This document shows, piece by piece, positions 15,528 to 23,409 of a stretch of DNA of 23,470 nt. Within the stretch, counting starts at the first letter, position 1. Every line of letters starts with the position of its first letter. The stretch comes from an uncultured Eubacteriales bacterium (GTDB taxonomy: Bacteria > Bacillota > Clostridia > Monoglobales > Monoglobaceae), in the NCBI GenBank assembly GCA_900542675.1, contig UQOT01000024.1:1-23470 (forward strand), given 5' to 3'. A program made the position numbers and the translations under genes. The notes beneath the pieces were generated by a model, which did no database searches, had not been told where the DNA came from, and was given only the letters and a program-made list of their open reading frames with translations.

Positions 15528-16211
15528 ATGAATTTATTGGAGGTTCAAAACTTAAGCAAAACCTACGGTACCGGGGAAGCGGCGGTGCACGCGCTTAAAA
15601 ACGTCGGCTTTTCCGTTCCCAAGGGCGAGTTTGTCGCGGTAGTCGGAGAGTCGGGCAGCGGCAAGTCAACACTGCTCAATATGATAGGCGGACTTGACAC
15701 GCCGTCGGGCGGCAAGGTTTTAATTGACGGCAATGATATTTTTGCAATGACGGACAGCGCGCTGACGATTTTCCGCAGGCGGAATATAGGCTTTGTTTTT
15801 CAGTCTTTTAATCTGGTTCCCGAGCTCACGGTCGAACAGAATATAATATTTCCTCTGCTTTTGGATTATCGCAAGCCGGACGAAAAATACCTGGATGAGC
15901 TTTTGGACGTTCTCAACTTAAAGGAACGGAGAAAGCATTTGCCGAGCCAGCTCAGCGGCGGTCAGCAGCAAAGAGCGGCAATAGGCCGCGCTCTTATCAC
16001 ACGCCCCGCGCTGATACTCGCGGACGAGCCCACGGGTAATCTTGACACGCAAAACAGCAGCGAGGTTATCGCGCTTTTAAACGAAGCGTCAAAAAAGTAC
16101 GAGCAGACTATTATAATGATTACTCATAACCGCGCTATCGCCCAGACCGCAGACCGCGTACTTCAGGTATCGGACGGTATACTGACCGACTTCGGGAGGT
16201 GCCGTGAATGA
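15528..16211 (+). CDS. ABC transporter ATPase, MacB/LolD/BceA type (module 1)
   Basis: 227 aa. Walker A is GESGSGKST (40-48), the Q-loop glutamine is Q92 in FVFQSFNLVPELT, the signature is LSGGQQQR (142-149), and Walker B is LILADEP (162-168). The TGNLDTQNS stretch after it is typical of ATPases that work with FtsX-type permeases. A GAGGTG ribosome site precedes the ATG. The stop overlaps the permease start by four bases (ATGA), so both subunits are made together. The likely role is to power removal of, or signalling about, wall-targeting peptides. Partner and context support this; the substrate is not visible. Confidence 0.93.
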   Translation: MNLLEVQNLSKTYGTGEAAVHALKNVGFSVPKGEFVAVVGESGSGKSTLLNMIGGLDTPSGGKVLIDGNDIFAMTDSALTIFRRRNIGFVFQSFNLVPELTVEQNIIFPLLLDYRKPDEKYLDELLDVLNLKERRKHLPSQLSGGQQQRAAIGRALITRPALILADEPTGNLDTQNSSEVIALLNEASKKYEQTIIMITHNRAIAQTADRVLQVSDGILTDFGRCRE

Positions 16212-18541
16212 GGAATACTATGCGAAGCTATTTGAGCTTAATCCCGATTTCCGCAAAGGTACACAGAAAACAGAACCGTATGACGATTATATGTATCGTT
16301 CTCGCGGTATTTCTTGTAACCGCCGTATTTTCTATGGCGGATATGGGGGTAAGGGCTGAAAAGGCAAATATGATTAACAAGCACGGAAACTGGCATATAA
16401 AGCTCCGCGATATTGACGAGGGCACCGCCGAGGCTATTTGTGGCAAATCAAATGTCGCCGCCGCGTCTTGGTACGACGCTGTAAACTACAAAATAGACAA
16501 GGACTACTATATAAACGGGAAGAAAGCCGCATTTTGCGGTGTTGAAGAGCCCTACATTACCGAAATGCTGACCTCTGAAAGTGAGGGCGGTTTTCCCAAA
16601 AACGCACGTGAGACAATGCTTACGTCAAACGCGCACGAGCTTTTTAATATAAACATAGGCGATAGTATTGCGATAAATACCCCTGTAGGCGATATAAATT
16701 ACACCGTATCGGGCTTTAAATATGAAGAGACGGCTGTATTTTACGATGCCATAGTCGCATTCATTAACAAAGAAGCTTTCAGTGATGTTATAAATCTTGT
16801 CGGCAGTGAGGACTCATATCCCGAGTATTACATTAAATTCAAGCCTCACACAAACGCCAAAAAGGCTGTTGCGGAAATAAAAGAACAATACGGACTCACC
16901 GACAATAACGTCTCCGAAAATGCAGGCGTTATGGGAATGGAGGGCTTTAGCAGCAATTCATATCTTATGGGGCTTTACGGGATTGCGGCATTTTTGTTCC
17001 TGCTTGTATTGATTGCAGGAGTGCTTATGATTTCGGGAAGTATGAACAGCAATGTGACGGAGAGAACGAAGTTTTTCGGTATGATGCGCTGTACGGGCGC
17101 GAGCAAGCGGCAGATTGTCCGCTTCGTACGGCTTGAAGCGCTTAATTGGTGCAAAAGCGCCGTTCCGATAGGCATAGCCGCGGCAATTGCGGTGACTTGG
17201 GCGCTCTGTGCCGTGATTAGAGCATTAATCGGCGGCGAGCTTGCCGATATCCCGGTTTTCGGAGTAAGCGCTTTAGGTATTATATGCGGAATTATCGTCG
17301 GACTTGTCACTGTGCTTATAGCAGCGCAGGCTCCGGCAAAACGTGCGGCAAATGTGTCGCCAATTGCCGCCGTATCGGGTAATTCATCGGGCGCCAAAAA
17401 CGTAAGCCGTATATCAAGCGCACACTTCGGTAAAATAGAAACCGCGCTCGGTATCAATCACGCCGTGTCGAACAAGAAAAACCTTGTGCTTATGACGCTT
17501 TCGTTTGCGGTCAGTATTATAATGTTTTTGAGCTTTTCTTCATTTTTGGGCTTTATAAGACACGCGCTGCCATCGCTTAGGTCGTATACTCCCGATTTAG
17601 CCATATCAAGCACAGACGCGGAATGCTTGATAGACAGAGGATTATATAATGAAATCTACGGACACAAGGGCATAAAAAGTGTTTACGGCAGTATGTTTAA
17701 TCTTCATACTCCGGTAGTATCCGACAGAACCGATGAGGTTGATTTAATCTCATATGATGATTATATGCTCAATTGGTCGGAAAACAACGCCTTGCTTAGC
17801 GGAGACCTGTCGCAGATTTTGGGCGACAGCAAGTACGCCTTTACAATTCATAATAAAACAAGCACACTTAGAAAGGGCGATAAAATTAAAATAGGCGATG
17901 AAGAACTTGAGATTGCGGGCGAGCTGTCAACGGGTATATGGTCTGACGGCAAAGCTACCGTTGTATGCTCGGAAAAAACCTTTACACGCCTTACGGGCAA
18001 AAGTGATTATTCAATTTTAAGCATTAAGCTTGCAAAGGACGCTACGGAAAGCGATGTAGCATTTCTTCGCGATTTAGCAGGGGAAAATCCCCTTATAGAT
18101 TATCGCGAGAGCAACCGTCAAAACACAAACACATACTGGATGTTCAGCATTCTGGTATACGGCTTTCTGGCAATCATAGCTATGATTGCGGTGTTTAATA
18201 TTATGAACAGCATTTCAATGAGCGTATCGGCAAAAATCAAGCAATACGGAGCGATGCGCGCAATCGGTATGGACGGCGGACAGCTTACAAAGATGATAAC
18301 CGCCGAGGCTGTAACTTACGCGGTGCTTGGCTGCATTATCGGCAGCATAGCCGGACTGCCGCTTAATAAAAAACTGTTTGAAACGATGGTTACGTCGCAC
18401 TTCGGCGAGCCGTGGACCTTCCCGATTGCCCCGGTTGCGATTATACTTATATTGGTTGTTCTGGCGTGCGCCGCCGCGGTATACGCGCCGTCAAAACGCA
18501 TCAGAAATATGGCGGTGACCGATACAATAAACGAGCTTTAG
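16208..18541 (+). CDS. tandem-FtsX ABC transporter permease (module 1)
   Basis: 777 aa, with GGAGG eight bases before the ATG. The layout is TM1 (about 25-45), a large outside domain (about 46-252), three helices (about 254-277, 317-338, 352-374), then TM5 (425-450), a second outside domain (about 451-645) and three final helices ending near 759. Each half carries the FtsX core motif (MMRCTGASKRQI near 292-303 and AMRAIGMDGGQL in the second half). This eight-helix, two-ectodomain plan differs from the ten-helix BceB permeases usually paired with short-loop kinases. It is likelier to expel or detect peptides than to transport nutrients. The gene ends two bases from the convergent kinase gene, with no terminator visible. 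Confidence 0.88.
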   Translation: MRNTMRSYLSLIPISAKVHRKQNRMTIICIVLAVFLVTAVFSMADMGVRAEKANMINKHGNWHIKLRDIDEGTAEAICGKSNVAAASWYDAVNYKIDKDYYINGKKAAFCGVEEPYITEMLTSESEGGFPKNARETMLTSNAHELFNINIGDSIAINTPVGDINYTVSGFKYEETAVFYDAIVAFINKEAFSDVINLVGSEDSYPEYYIKFKPHTNAKKAVAEIKEQYGLTDNNVSENAGVMGMEGFSSNSYLMGLYGIAAFLFLLVLIAGVLMISGSMNSNVTERTKFFGMMRCTGASKRQIVRFVRLEALNWCKSAVPIGIAAAIAVTWALCAVIRALIGGELADIPVFGVSALGIICGIIVGLVTVLIAAQAPAKRAANVSPIAAVSGNSSGAKNVSRISSAHFGKIETALGINHAVSNKKNLVLMTLSFAVSIIMFLSFSSFLGFIRHALPSLRSYTPDLAISSTDAECLIDRGLYNEIYGHKGIKSVYGSMFNLHTPVVSDRTDEVDLISYDDYMLNWSENNALLSGDLSQILGDSKYAFTIHNKTSTLRKGDKIKIGDEELEIAGELSTGIWSDGKATVVCSEKTFTRLTGKSDYSILSIKLAKDATESDVAFLRDLAGENPLIDYRESNRQNTNTYWMFSILVYGFLAIIAMIAVFNIMNSISMSVSAKIKQYGAMRAIGMDGGQLTKMITAEAVTYAVLGCIIGSIAGLPLNKKLFETMVTSHFGEPWTFPIAPVAIILILVVLACAAAVYAPSKRIRNMAVTDTINEL

Positions 18542-18543
18542 AG

Positions 18544-19881
18544 TTAACTTATCGGCAATTCAATTTTAACGGTAAATCCGTTATTGTTTATTGCCGTAAG
18601 TCTTCCGCCGTGAACGCGTACTATACGATATGCCATCGGCAGACCCAGTCCATGAGCGGATTTCGGAATTTCACCGATATTTTCGATAACCTCATCGGTA
18701 ACTCCGCTGCCGTTATCTGAAATTTCAATATACACCGTACCGCCCGCTGCATACTGTAAGACACGGATTTGGCAGCCGCCTTCGTTATGGGTTATACTGT
18801 TGTTTATAAGATTAAACACGGCTCTTTCAAGCAGGTTTTCATCAGCCGATACGACCGCTTTTTCGTCCCGCAAATCAAGCTCAATATCGAAACTTAGATT
18901 ATCCAAAAGCCCGCTGTTTATGATATCCGTAGCTATCCGACGCACAAGCGGACAAATCCTCACGTTTGTCCGCTTGAACGGCTGCATATCATACTCGAGC
19001 GACGAGATTAAATTCAAATCCTCTATCAGCTTTTTTATTTTTATACTTTGACTGTATATAGCTTCCGCTTTGATTTTGTTTTCATCCGACAGCTCACTGC
19101 TGAGCGCTTCCGAATAGCCCATAATAACCGACAGCGGCGTACGTATATCGTGGGAAATTCCCGATACCCAATTAAGGCGTGCGCTGTCGCGCGAAGCAAG
19201 CGCAGCGTTTTTGCGTTCAATAATTTCTGATGTATTGTTTATGCTGCGGGCAAGCTCTTTGAATATTCCGCTCTCTTTTATATGCACCCTTTTTTCACGG
19301 CGCAAATCATTTATACCAATCATAAGCGCACGGATACGCCGATATAAATTCGCGCCGAACGCAAGGGCAAGCAATGCCGCAAGGCACAGATTTAAAACAA
19401 GTATCCCAATTATCCGCTGCGGCAGAGTGTCAAACCATTCCATAGAGTACGCCATATCGTATTTGCCGACCGCGTTTTTCGGTATTCCGAGAACGAGCAA
19501 GCCATAGTCCTCCGTGCGGACGTATACGGGATAGTCATTTAAAAACCAGCGCGTCATTTTCGCCACATCATTTATTGAATAATGCAGCGGAATATCATCG
19601 GGCTTGTTCTGCGACCAAATCACACTCCCGCTTTCATCAATCAAAATACACCAATAATCAGGCTGCAGAATACCGCCGGGAAGCTCGAATCCGATGTCGG
19701 TTACAACAAGATTTTCACTGACTTTTTTAAGCGCACCCTGAGGCGACGTATCGTGGATATTAGTCGATGTATCGCTCCCGATAACCACAAATCCGAAAAA
19801 GTTTATACATAGCAATATTGTCGCGATAACCGCAGCCGCAAACGTAAAGCATATAAATATTTTAAACGCCGTTTTATTCAT
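18544..19881 (-). CDS. sensor histidine kinase with extracellular domain (module 2, CprK-like)
   Basis: 445 aa. TM1 (about 8-33) and TM2 (about 156-176) frame an outside sensor domain of about 120 residues. A HAMP-like linker follows, then the H-box GISHDIRTPLSVIMGYSE with H244, the N-box NLINNSITHNEG, the DNGSGV box and GLGLPMAY. The ATG overlaps the end of the regulator gene by eight bases. Together with the divergent three-subunit transporter it resembles the C. difficile CprK/CprR-CprABC arrangement, where the kinase answers lantibiotics. That parallel is drawn from layout and motifs only. The sensor domain is distinct from the short-loop kinase of module 1, so the two probably answer different cues. 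Confidence 0.9.
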   Translation of the reverse strand: MNKTAFKIFICFTFAAAVIATILLCINFFGFVVIGSDTSTNIHDTSPQGALKKVSENLVVTDIGFELPGGILQPDYWCILIDESGSVIWSQNKPDDIPLHYSINDVAKMTRWFLNDYPVYVRTEDYGLLVLGIPKNAVGKYDMAYSMEWFDTLPQRIIGILVLNLCLAALLALAFGANLYRRIRALMIGINDLRREKRVHIKESGIFKELARSINNTSEIIERKNAALASRDSARLNWVSGISHDIRTPLSVIMGYSEALSSELSDENKIKAEAIYSQSIKIKKLIEDLNLISSLEYDMQPFKRTNVRICPLVRRIATDIINSGLLDNLSFDIELDLRDEKAVVSADENLLERAVFNLINNSITHNEGGCQIRVLQYAAGGTVYIEISDNGSGVTDEVIENIGEIPKSAHGLGLPMAYRIVRVHGGRLTAINNNGFTVKIELPIS

Positions 19882-20578
19882 TTTCCATCACCAGCTTATA
19901 CCCCAATCCCTTTACGGTTATTAAATGCTTCGGCTTTGACGGCTCATTTTCTATTTTCTTTCTAAGCCGCCTTATATGCACCATCAGCGTGTTTTCGCAT
20001 CCGTAATAATCCTCTCCCCACGCCGCCATACACAGCGCATCGTTCGTAACGATGCGGTTTTTGTTTTCATATAACTTTTTGAGCAGAATAAACTCCTTTG
20101 CAGTTAGCGACACCTGCTCTCTGCCGCTTTGTACCGATGCAGTTTCAAGGTTAATTATTTTATCCGACAGCACGAACTCCGCACGGCTGTCGTTTATACC
20201 ATAAACACGCTTTAAAACAGCGCTTACACGCAGAATAAGCTCCTTCGGCAAAAACGGCTTTACAATATAATCGTCCGCGCCGAGTCCGAGCCCTCTTATT
20301 CTGTCATCCGCCTCACCGCGCGCCGTAAGAAATATAACCGGCGACCCGGAAATTTTCTGCAAATCCTCAAATAACATAAACCCGTCTCCGTCGGGAAGAT
20401 TTACGTCAAGCAAAAACAGTGCCACTGCTTGCTCATATGCTGTTTTTAAAGCTTCAGCGCAGTTTTTTGCAGTATAAATATTATAAAAGCCGCCGCTATA
20501 TAAAATATCCGAAAGCATCTTTAATAGCTCCGGCTCGTCGTCCACTATCAGAATTTTTTTGTTTTTAAGCTCCTGCAT
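19874..20578 (-). CDS. OmpR-family response regulator (module 2, CprR-like)
   Basis: 234 aa from the ATG at 20578. A GTG three codons further out falls at the predicted transcription start and has no ribosome site, while GGTGAT at suitable spacing favours the ATG. In the receiver the acidic pair D13-D14, phosphoacceptor D58 in LFLLDVNLPDG, T85 and K107 in IVKPF are intact. The C-terminal winged helix ends ITVKGLGYKLVMENE. It is transcribed away from its presumed target, the ABC genes at 20736-22949, whose promoter carries three TAAG half-sites with 11-bp spacing. The kinase follows with an eight-base overlap. Confidence 0.92.
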   Translation of the reverse strand: MQELKNKKILIVDDEPELLKMLSDILYSGGFYNIYTAKNCAEALKTAYEQAVALFLLDVNLPDGDGFMLFEDLQKISGSPVIFLTARGEADDRIRGLGLGADDYIVKPFLPKELILRVSAVLKRVYGINDSRAEFVLSDKIINLETASVQSGREQVSLTAKEFILLKKLYENKNRIVTNDALCMAAWGEDYYGCENTLMVHIRRLRKKIENEPSKPKHLITVKGLGYKLVMENE

Positions 20579-20594
20579 TTCTATCACCGACTAT

Positions 20595-20600
20595 ATTTTA
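20595..20600 (-). promoter_or_regulatory. extended -10 promoter of the module 2 regulator-kinase pair
   Basis: On the minus strand TGATAAAAT gives a TGn extended -10 (TAAAAT at 20600-20595). The -35 region, TTTTAA, is weak. The predicted start at about 20588 leaves a leader of only some ten bases before the preferred ATG. Confidence 0.5.
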
Positions 20601-20649
20601 TCATATAAATAAACGGTTTAAAAGAGCGCCCCCGAATATTTCCGAAAAT

Positions 20650-20704
20650 TTAAGGTTGCCGTAAGGTTAAGTTAAGTAAGGCGACAGGTAGGTGCGTTAT
20701 TATA
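20650..20704 (+). promoter_or_regulatory. activator-type promoter of ABC module 2 with three TAAG half-sites
   Basis: TTAAGG, GTAAGG and TTAAGT begin at 20650, 20661 and 20672, exactly 11 bp apart; the first two repeats share TAAGGTT. They precede GTTATTATA (20696-20704) with a -10-like TATTAT and no good -35. The site probably binds the OmpR-type regulator encoded divergently. Confidence 0.6.
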
Positions 20705-20735
20705 TCTTAAACACAACAGAAAGGAAGGCTTAATT

Positions 20736-21467
20736 ATGAGCGAAATTGTAAAAACGTACGAACTTACCAAAAGATACAAGGACAATCTTTCGGTGAACAA
20801 TCTGAATATGAGGGTTAAGGAGGGACGGATATACGGCTTTTTGGGGCCGAACGGAGCAGGTAAATCCACAACACTCAAAATGCTGCTGGATTTGGTAAAG
20901 CCCACAGCAGGCGAAATAGATATCTTCGGCAAGAGGCTTAACTCATCAACGCGAGCTGATATTTTACGCAATGTCGGCTCACTGATTGAATCACCCTCGT
21001 ATTACGGACATCTTACCGGGTTTGAAAATTTGAAAATCCTGCAAACACTTTTAGATGTGCCCAAAAAGAACATTGACGAGGTGCTTCGTATAGTACGGCT
21101 TGACCGCCAGCAGAATAAAAAAGTGTCGGCGTATTCACTCGGTATGAAGCAGCGTTTGGGGCTTGCGAGCGCGCTTTTATCGTTTCCGAAGCTGCTTATA
21201 CTCGACGAGCCGACAAACGGTCTTGACCCCGCAGGCATTCAGGAAATGCGTGATTTAATACGCTCACTGCCCCAAAAATACGGAATGACGGTAATCGTGT
21301 CAAGTCACTTGCTTTCGGAAATTGACCAGATGGCGGAGGATATAGGTATTATCGCAAACGGAAAAATGATGTATCAAGGACCGTTAAACCTTCTTCACGA
21401 AACGGACAAATCAAAGAGCCTTGAGGAAATCTTTTTGGATTTGACAGGAAAGGAATTAAGCTTATGA
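20736..21467 (+). CDS. LanF/CprA-like ABC transporter ATPase (module 2)
   Basis: 243 aa, with AAGGAAGG seven bases before the ATG. Walker A is GPNGAGKST (37-45), the signature is SLGMKQR (134-140), and Walker B LLILDEP (153-159) is followed by TNGLDPAG. The Q-loop position reads LIESPSYY (83-90) with E85 in place of the usual glutamine. This glutamate (E-loop) is the known mark of lantibiotic-immunity LanF ATPases, so the family call rests on a residue and not only on context. The stop overlaps the first permease by four bases. With its two permeases it should protect the cell from lantibiotics or related cationic peptides. Confidence 0.92.
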   Translation: MSEIVKTYELTKRYKDNLSVNNLNMRVKEGRIYGFLGPNGAGKSTTLKMLLDLVKPTAGEIDIFGKRLNSSTRADILRNVGSLIESPSYYGHLTGFENLKILQTLLDVPKKNIDEVLRIVRLDRQQNKKVSAYSLGMKQRLGLASALLSFPKLLILDEPTNGLDPAGIQEMRDLIRSLPQKYGMTVIVSSHLLSEIDQMAEDIGIIANGKMMYQGPLNLLHETDKSKSLEEIFLDLTGKELSL

Positions 21468-22225
21468 TAAAACTTCTTAAATCTGAATTTTTAAAAACAA
21501 GAGGACGCTTTGTGCTTATTACGGCGCTCTTGATAACCTCCGCAGAGCTTGTATGGGCGCTGCACGGCGATTACGCAGGTTTTATGCTAAGGAACGGGTG
21601 GATGGCGTTTCTGTATCAGCTGCCGCTTGTAAACGCGATATTTATGCCGCTTTTGTCAATAATTGTCGCATCGCGACTTTGCGACATTGAGCATAAGGGC
21701 GCAATGCTGAAAACGCTTGCGGTACTCTGCGGCAAGGGAAGGATTTATGACGCAAAACTTTTATACGGTCTTTCAATCGTTCTGTTTTGCAATGTTATAA
21801 GCTGGGCGGTTACGATAATAGGCGGATATGTGATAGGATTTTACGGCAGCGTGCCGATAAAACTGTACCTTTTATACCTGCTGTTTACCGCCGTGCCGAC
21901 GATTGTGATATACATTTTTCAGCATACTCTGTCACTGCTGTTTAAAAATCAGGCGGTTACATTTTTTGTGGGCGCTATAGGCACTTTCGGCGGACTGTTT
22001 GCAATGTTTCTGCCGCAGCTTCCGTGGCTGCGCAAGTCTCTGATATGGGGATATTACGGCGTACTGCAATTTGTCGGGCTGTTCGGCTGGACAAAAGATA
22101 CAAAATACTCAAACGCACATTTTGACGTTATGGGCTTTGATTGGATATTTTTTGCCGTGCTGATTGCCGCGGGAGTTTTAATGTACATAATAGGACGATA
22201 TTTATTTACGAGAAAGGATTTGTGA
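21464..22225 (+). CDS. lantibiotic-immunity type ABC permease, LanE/MutE-like (module 2)
   Basis: 253 aa. About six membrane helices (near 17-33, 52-71, 101-126, 132-155, 165-187, 227-247) and the N-terminal KLLKSEFLKTRGRF motif are typical of ABC-2 type permeases in peptide-protection systems. It starts inside the ATPase stop (ATGA) and ends one base before the next permease, so all three are in one operon. Which of the two permeases matches LanE and which LanG is judged only by order. No extracellular domain is seen. Confidence 0.85.
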   Translation: MIKLLKSEFLKTRGRFVLITALLITSAELVWALHGDYAGFMLRNGWMAFLYQLPLVNAIFMPLLSIIVASRLCDIEHKGAMLKTLAVLCGKGRIYDAKLLYGLSIVLFCNVISWAVTIIGGYVIGFYGSVPIKLYLLYLLFTAVPTIVIYIFQHTLSLLFKNQAVTFFVGAIGTFGGLFAMFLPQLPWLRKSLIWGYYGVLQFVGLFGWTKDTKYSNAHFDVMGFDWIFFAVLIAAGVLMYIIGRYLFTRKDL

Positions 22226-22226
22226 T

Positions 22227-22949
22227 ATGTTAAAATTATTAAAAGCCGAAAGAATGAAACTGAAGCGTTCGCCCGTCTGGCTTGCATTTTTTATTATGCC
22301 GATTATTCCGGCGCTTTTGGGAACGCTTAACTATATGGGAAACTTAGAACTGCTTAAAAGCGAATGGTACAGCCTATGGACACAGCATACGCTTTTTACC
22401 GGCTACTTCTTTCTTCCGATTATGATTGGCGTGTACTGCGCGTATATAATGCGGCTCGAGCACAACAATCATAATTGGAACAAAATTCTGACTATGCCGC
22501 AGAGCCGAAGTATGATATTTACATCAAAACTGCTGACCGCATCGTTTATGGTTCTGCTGAGTGAAATATGGATAGGCGTGTTGTTTGTTATATCGGGAAC
22601 GCTCGTCGGAATGACGGCGCCGCCGTACAAAGATATAATTCTGTGGTGCGCTTACGGAACCCTTGGAGGTATGGTAATGGCAGCGCTTCAACTGTTTCTC
22701 TCAATTTTTATAAAGAGCTTTGCGCTGCCAATCGGCATTGCGTTTGCGGGCGGACTATCGGGCCTGGTCTTTCTTGCCAAAGATCTCGGTCACATATGGC
22801 CATACTCGCTTATGGCATACGGTATGAATTCAAACGCCCCGCAGCAAATAGCAGAAAACGGCTATATCTCATTCATCGCCGTATGCATAATATACATAAC
22901 AGCAATCACCCTAATTGGCAGTATAACAATAAACAAACGAAATGTTTAA
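22227..22949 (+). CDS. lantibiotic-immunity type ABC permease, LanG/MutG-like (module 2)
   Basis: 240 aa, AAAGGA eight bases before the ATG. About six helices (near 18-36, 55-75, 102-127, 138-160, 166-186, 214-233). Its N-terminus (LKLLKAERMKLKRSPVW) and the stretch RLEHNNHNWNKILTMP (76-91) follow the ABC-2 pattern of this family. It is the last gene of the operon; the terminator hairpin begins 24 bp after the stop. The pair of different permeases with one ATPase fits a heterodimeric LanFEG or CprABC pump. Confidence 0.85.
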   Translation: MLKLLKAERMKLKRSPVWLAFFIMPIIPALLGTLNYMGNLELLKSEWYSLWTQHTLFTGYFFLPIMIGVYCAYIMRLEHNNHNWNKILTMPQSRSMIFTSKLLTASFMVLLSEIWIGVLFVISGTLVGMTAPPYKDIILWCAYGTLGGMVMAALQLFLSIFIKSFALPIGIAFAGGLSGLVFLAKDLGHIWPYSLMAYGMNSNAPQQIAENGYISFIAVCIIYITAITLIGSITINKRNV

Positions 22950-22973
22950 TATTTACCGCCGACAGCTGTCAAA

Positions 22974-23010
22974 AAAACATCGATTAGCATATCTCGCTAA
23001 TCGATGTTTT
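22974..23010. terminator. bidirectional rho-independent terminator
   Basis: A perfect 15-bp stem, AAAACATCGATTAGC (22974-22988) with its complement (22996-23010) and a seven-base loop, ends in T residues on the right for the plus strand. The A-run at 22971-22977 gives a T-run for the minus strand. It serves both the ABC operon and the convergent Cdd1-type gene, whose last codons form part of the stem. Confidence 0.9.
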
Positions 23011-23254
23011 CATCCTTCCAATACCACCATTTCAGTTTTTCGGCGTCGTGCGTTTCGTTTTCGGCATAGTATACCGCACACCTGTAAACATATAACTGGC
23101 ATCTGTCCACGCGAAAACCGCGCATTATGCAGTCACGCTCATACATCTCCTCAGGATTAGCTCCTATTAAAGACTCTATTGTTGTATACCCAAACGCAAT
23201 TAAATCTTTTTCCGTTGCCTCACCGACCCCCGGAATTTCACGTAATTCTCCCAT
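22997..23254 (-). CDS. Cdd1-family helix-hairpin-helix protein
   Basis: 85 aa. The N-terminal LREIPGVGEATEKDLIAFGY is a helix-hairpin-helix DNA-binding motif. The rest, with CIMRGFRVDRCQLYVYRCAVYY and a WWYWKD ending, matches the small Cdd1 (pathogenicity locus) family seen in C. difficile and many other Clostridia. The role is not established; DNA binding is inferred from the motif. The last codons and the TAG stop lie within the terminator stem shared with the convergent ABC operon. An AGG lies just before the ATG at 23254. It follows a tRNA-Glu gene on the same strand, separated by that tRNA's terminator. Confidence 0.85.
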   Translation of the reverse strand: MGELREIPGVGEATEKDLIAFGYTTIESLIGANPEEMYERDCIMRGFRVDRCQLYVYRCAVYYAENETHDAEKLKWWYWKDENID

Positions 23255-23284
23255 AATTGCCTACCACTCCATATAATCCCTGTT

Positions 23285-23325
23285 AAAAAAATCCGAACTT
23301 ATCACCGAAAAGTGAAAAGCTCGGA
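23285..23325 (-). terminator. rho-independent terminator of tRNA-Glu
   Basis: On the minus strand TCCGAGCTT pairs with AAGTTCGGA (one G-U), with an inner TCAC/GTGA pair around a TTTTCG loop. A run of seven T follows. It starts ten bases after the tRNA CCA end. Confidence 0.88.
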
Positions 23326-23334
23326 TAATAAAAC

Positions 23335-23409
23335 TGGTGATCCCGAGGGGAATCGAACCCCTGTTACCGCCGTGAAAGGGCGGTGTCTTGACCGCTTGAC
23401 CACGGGACC
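23335..23409 (-). tRNA. tRNA-Glu (anticodon UUC), CCA encoded
   Basis: 75 bases including an encoded CCA. The 7-bp acceptor stem GGTCCCG/CGGGATC pairs with one G-U. The anticodon loop reads CTTTCAC, giving UUC for Glu. The T arm AGGGGTTCGATTCCCCT is standard. The 61 bases upstream, to the window edge, show no other gene; a tRNA cluster or promoter may lie beyond it. Confidence 0.97.

Noticed and set aside
15528..18541. Naming the module 1 transporter BceAB
   Set aside because: The permease has two FtsX halves and two ectodomains, unlike BceB, so only the general family is claimed.
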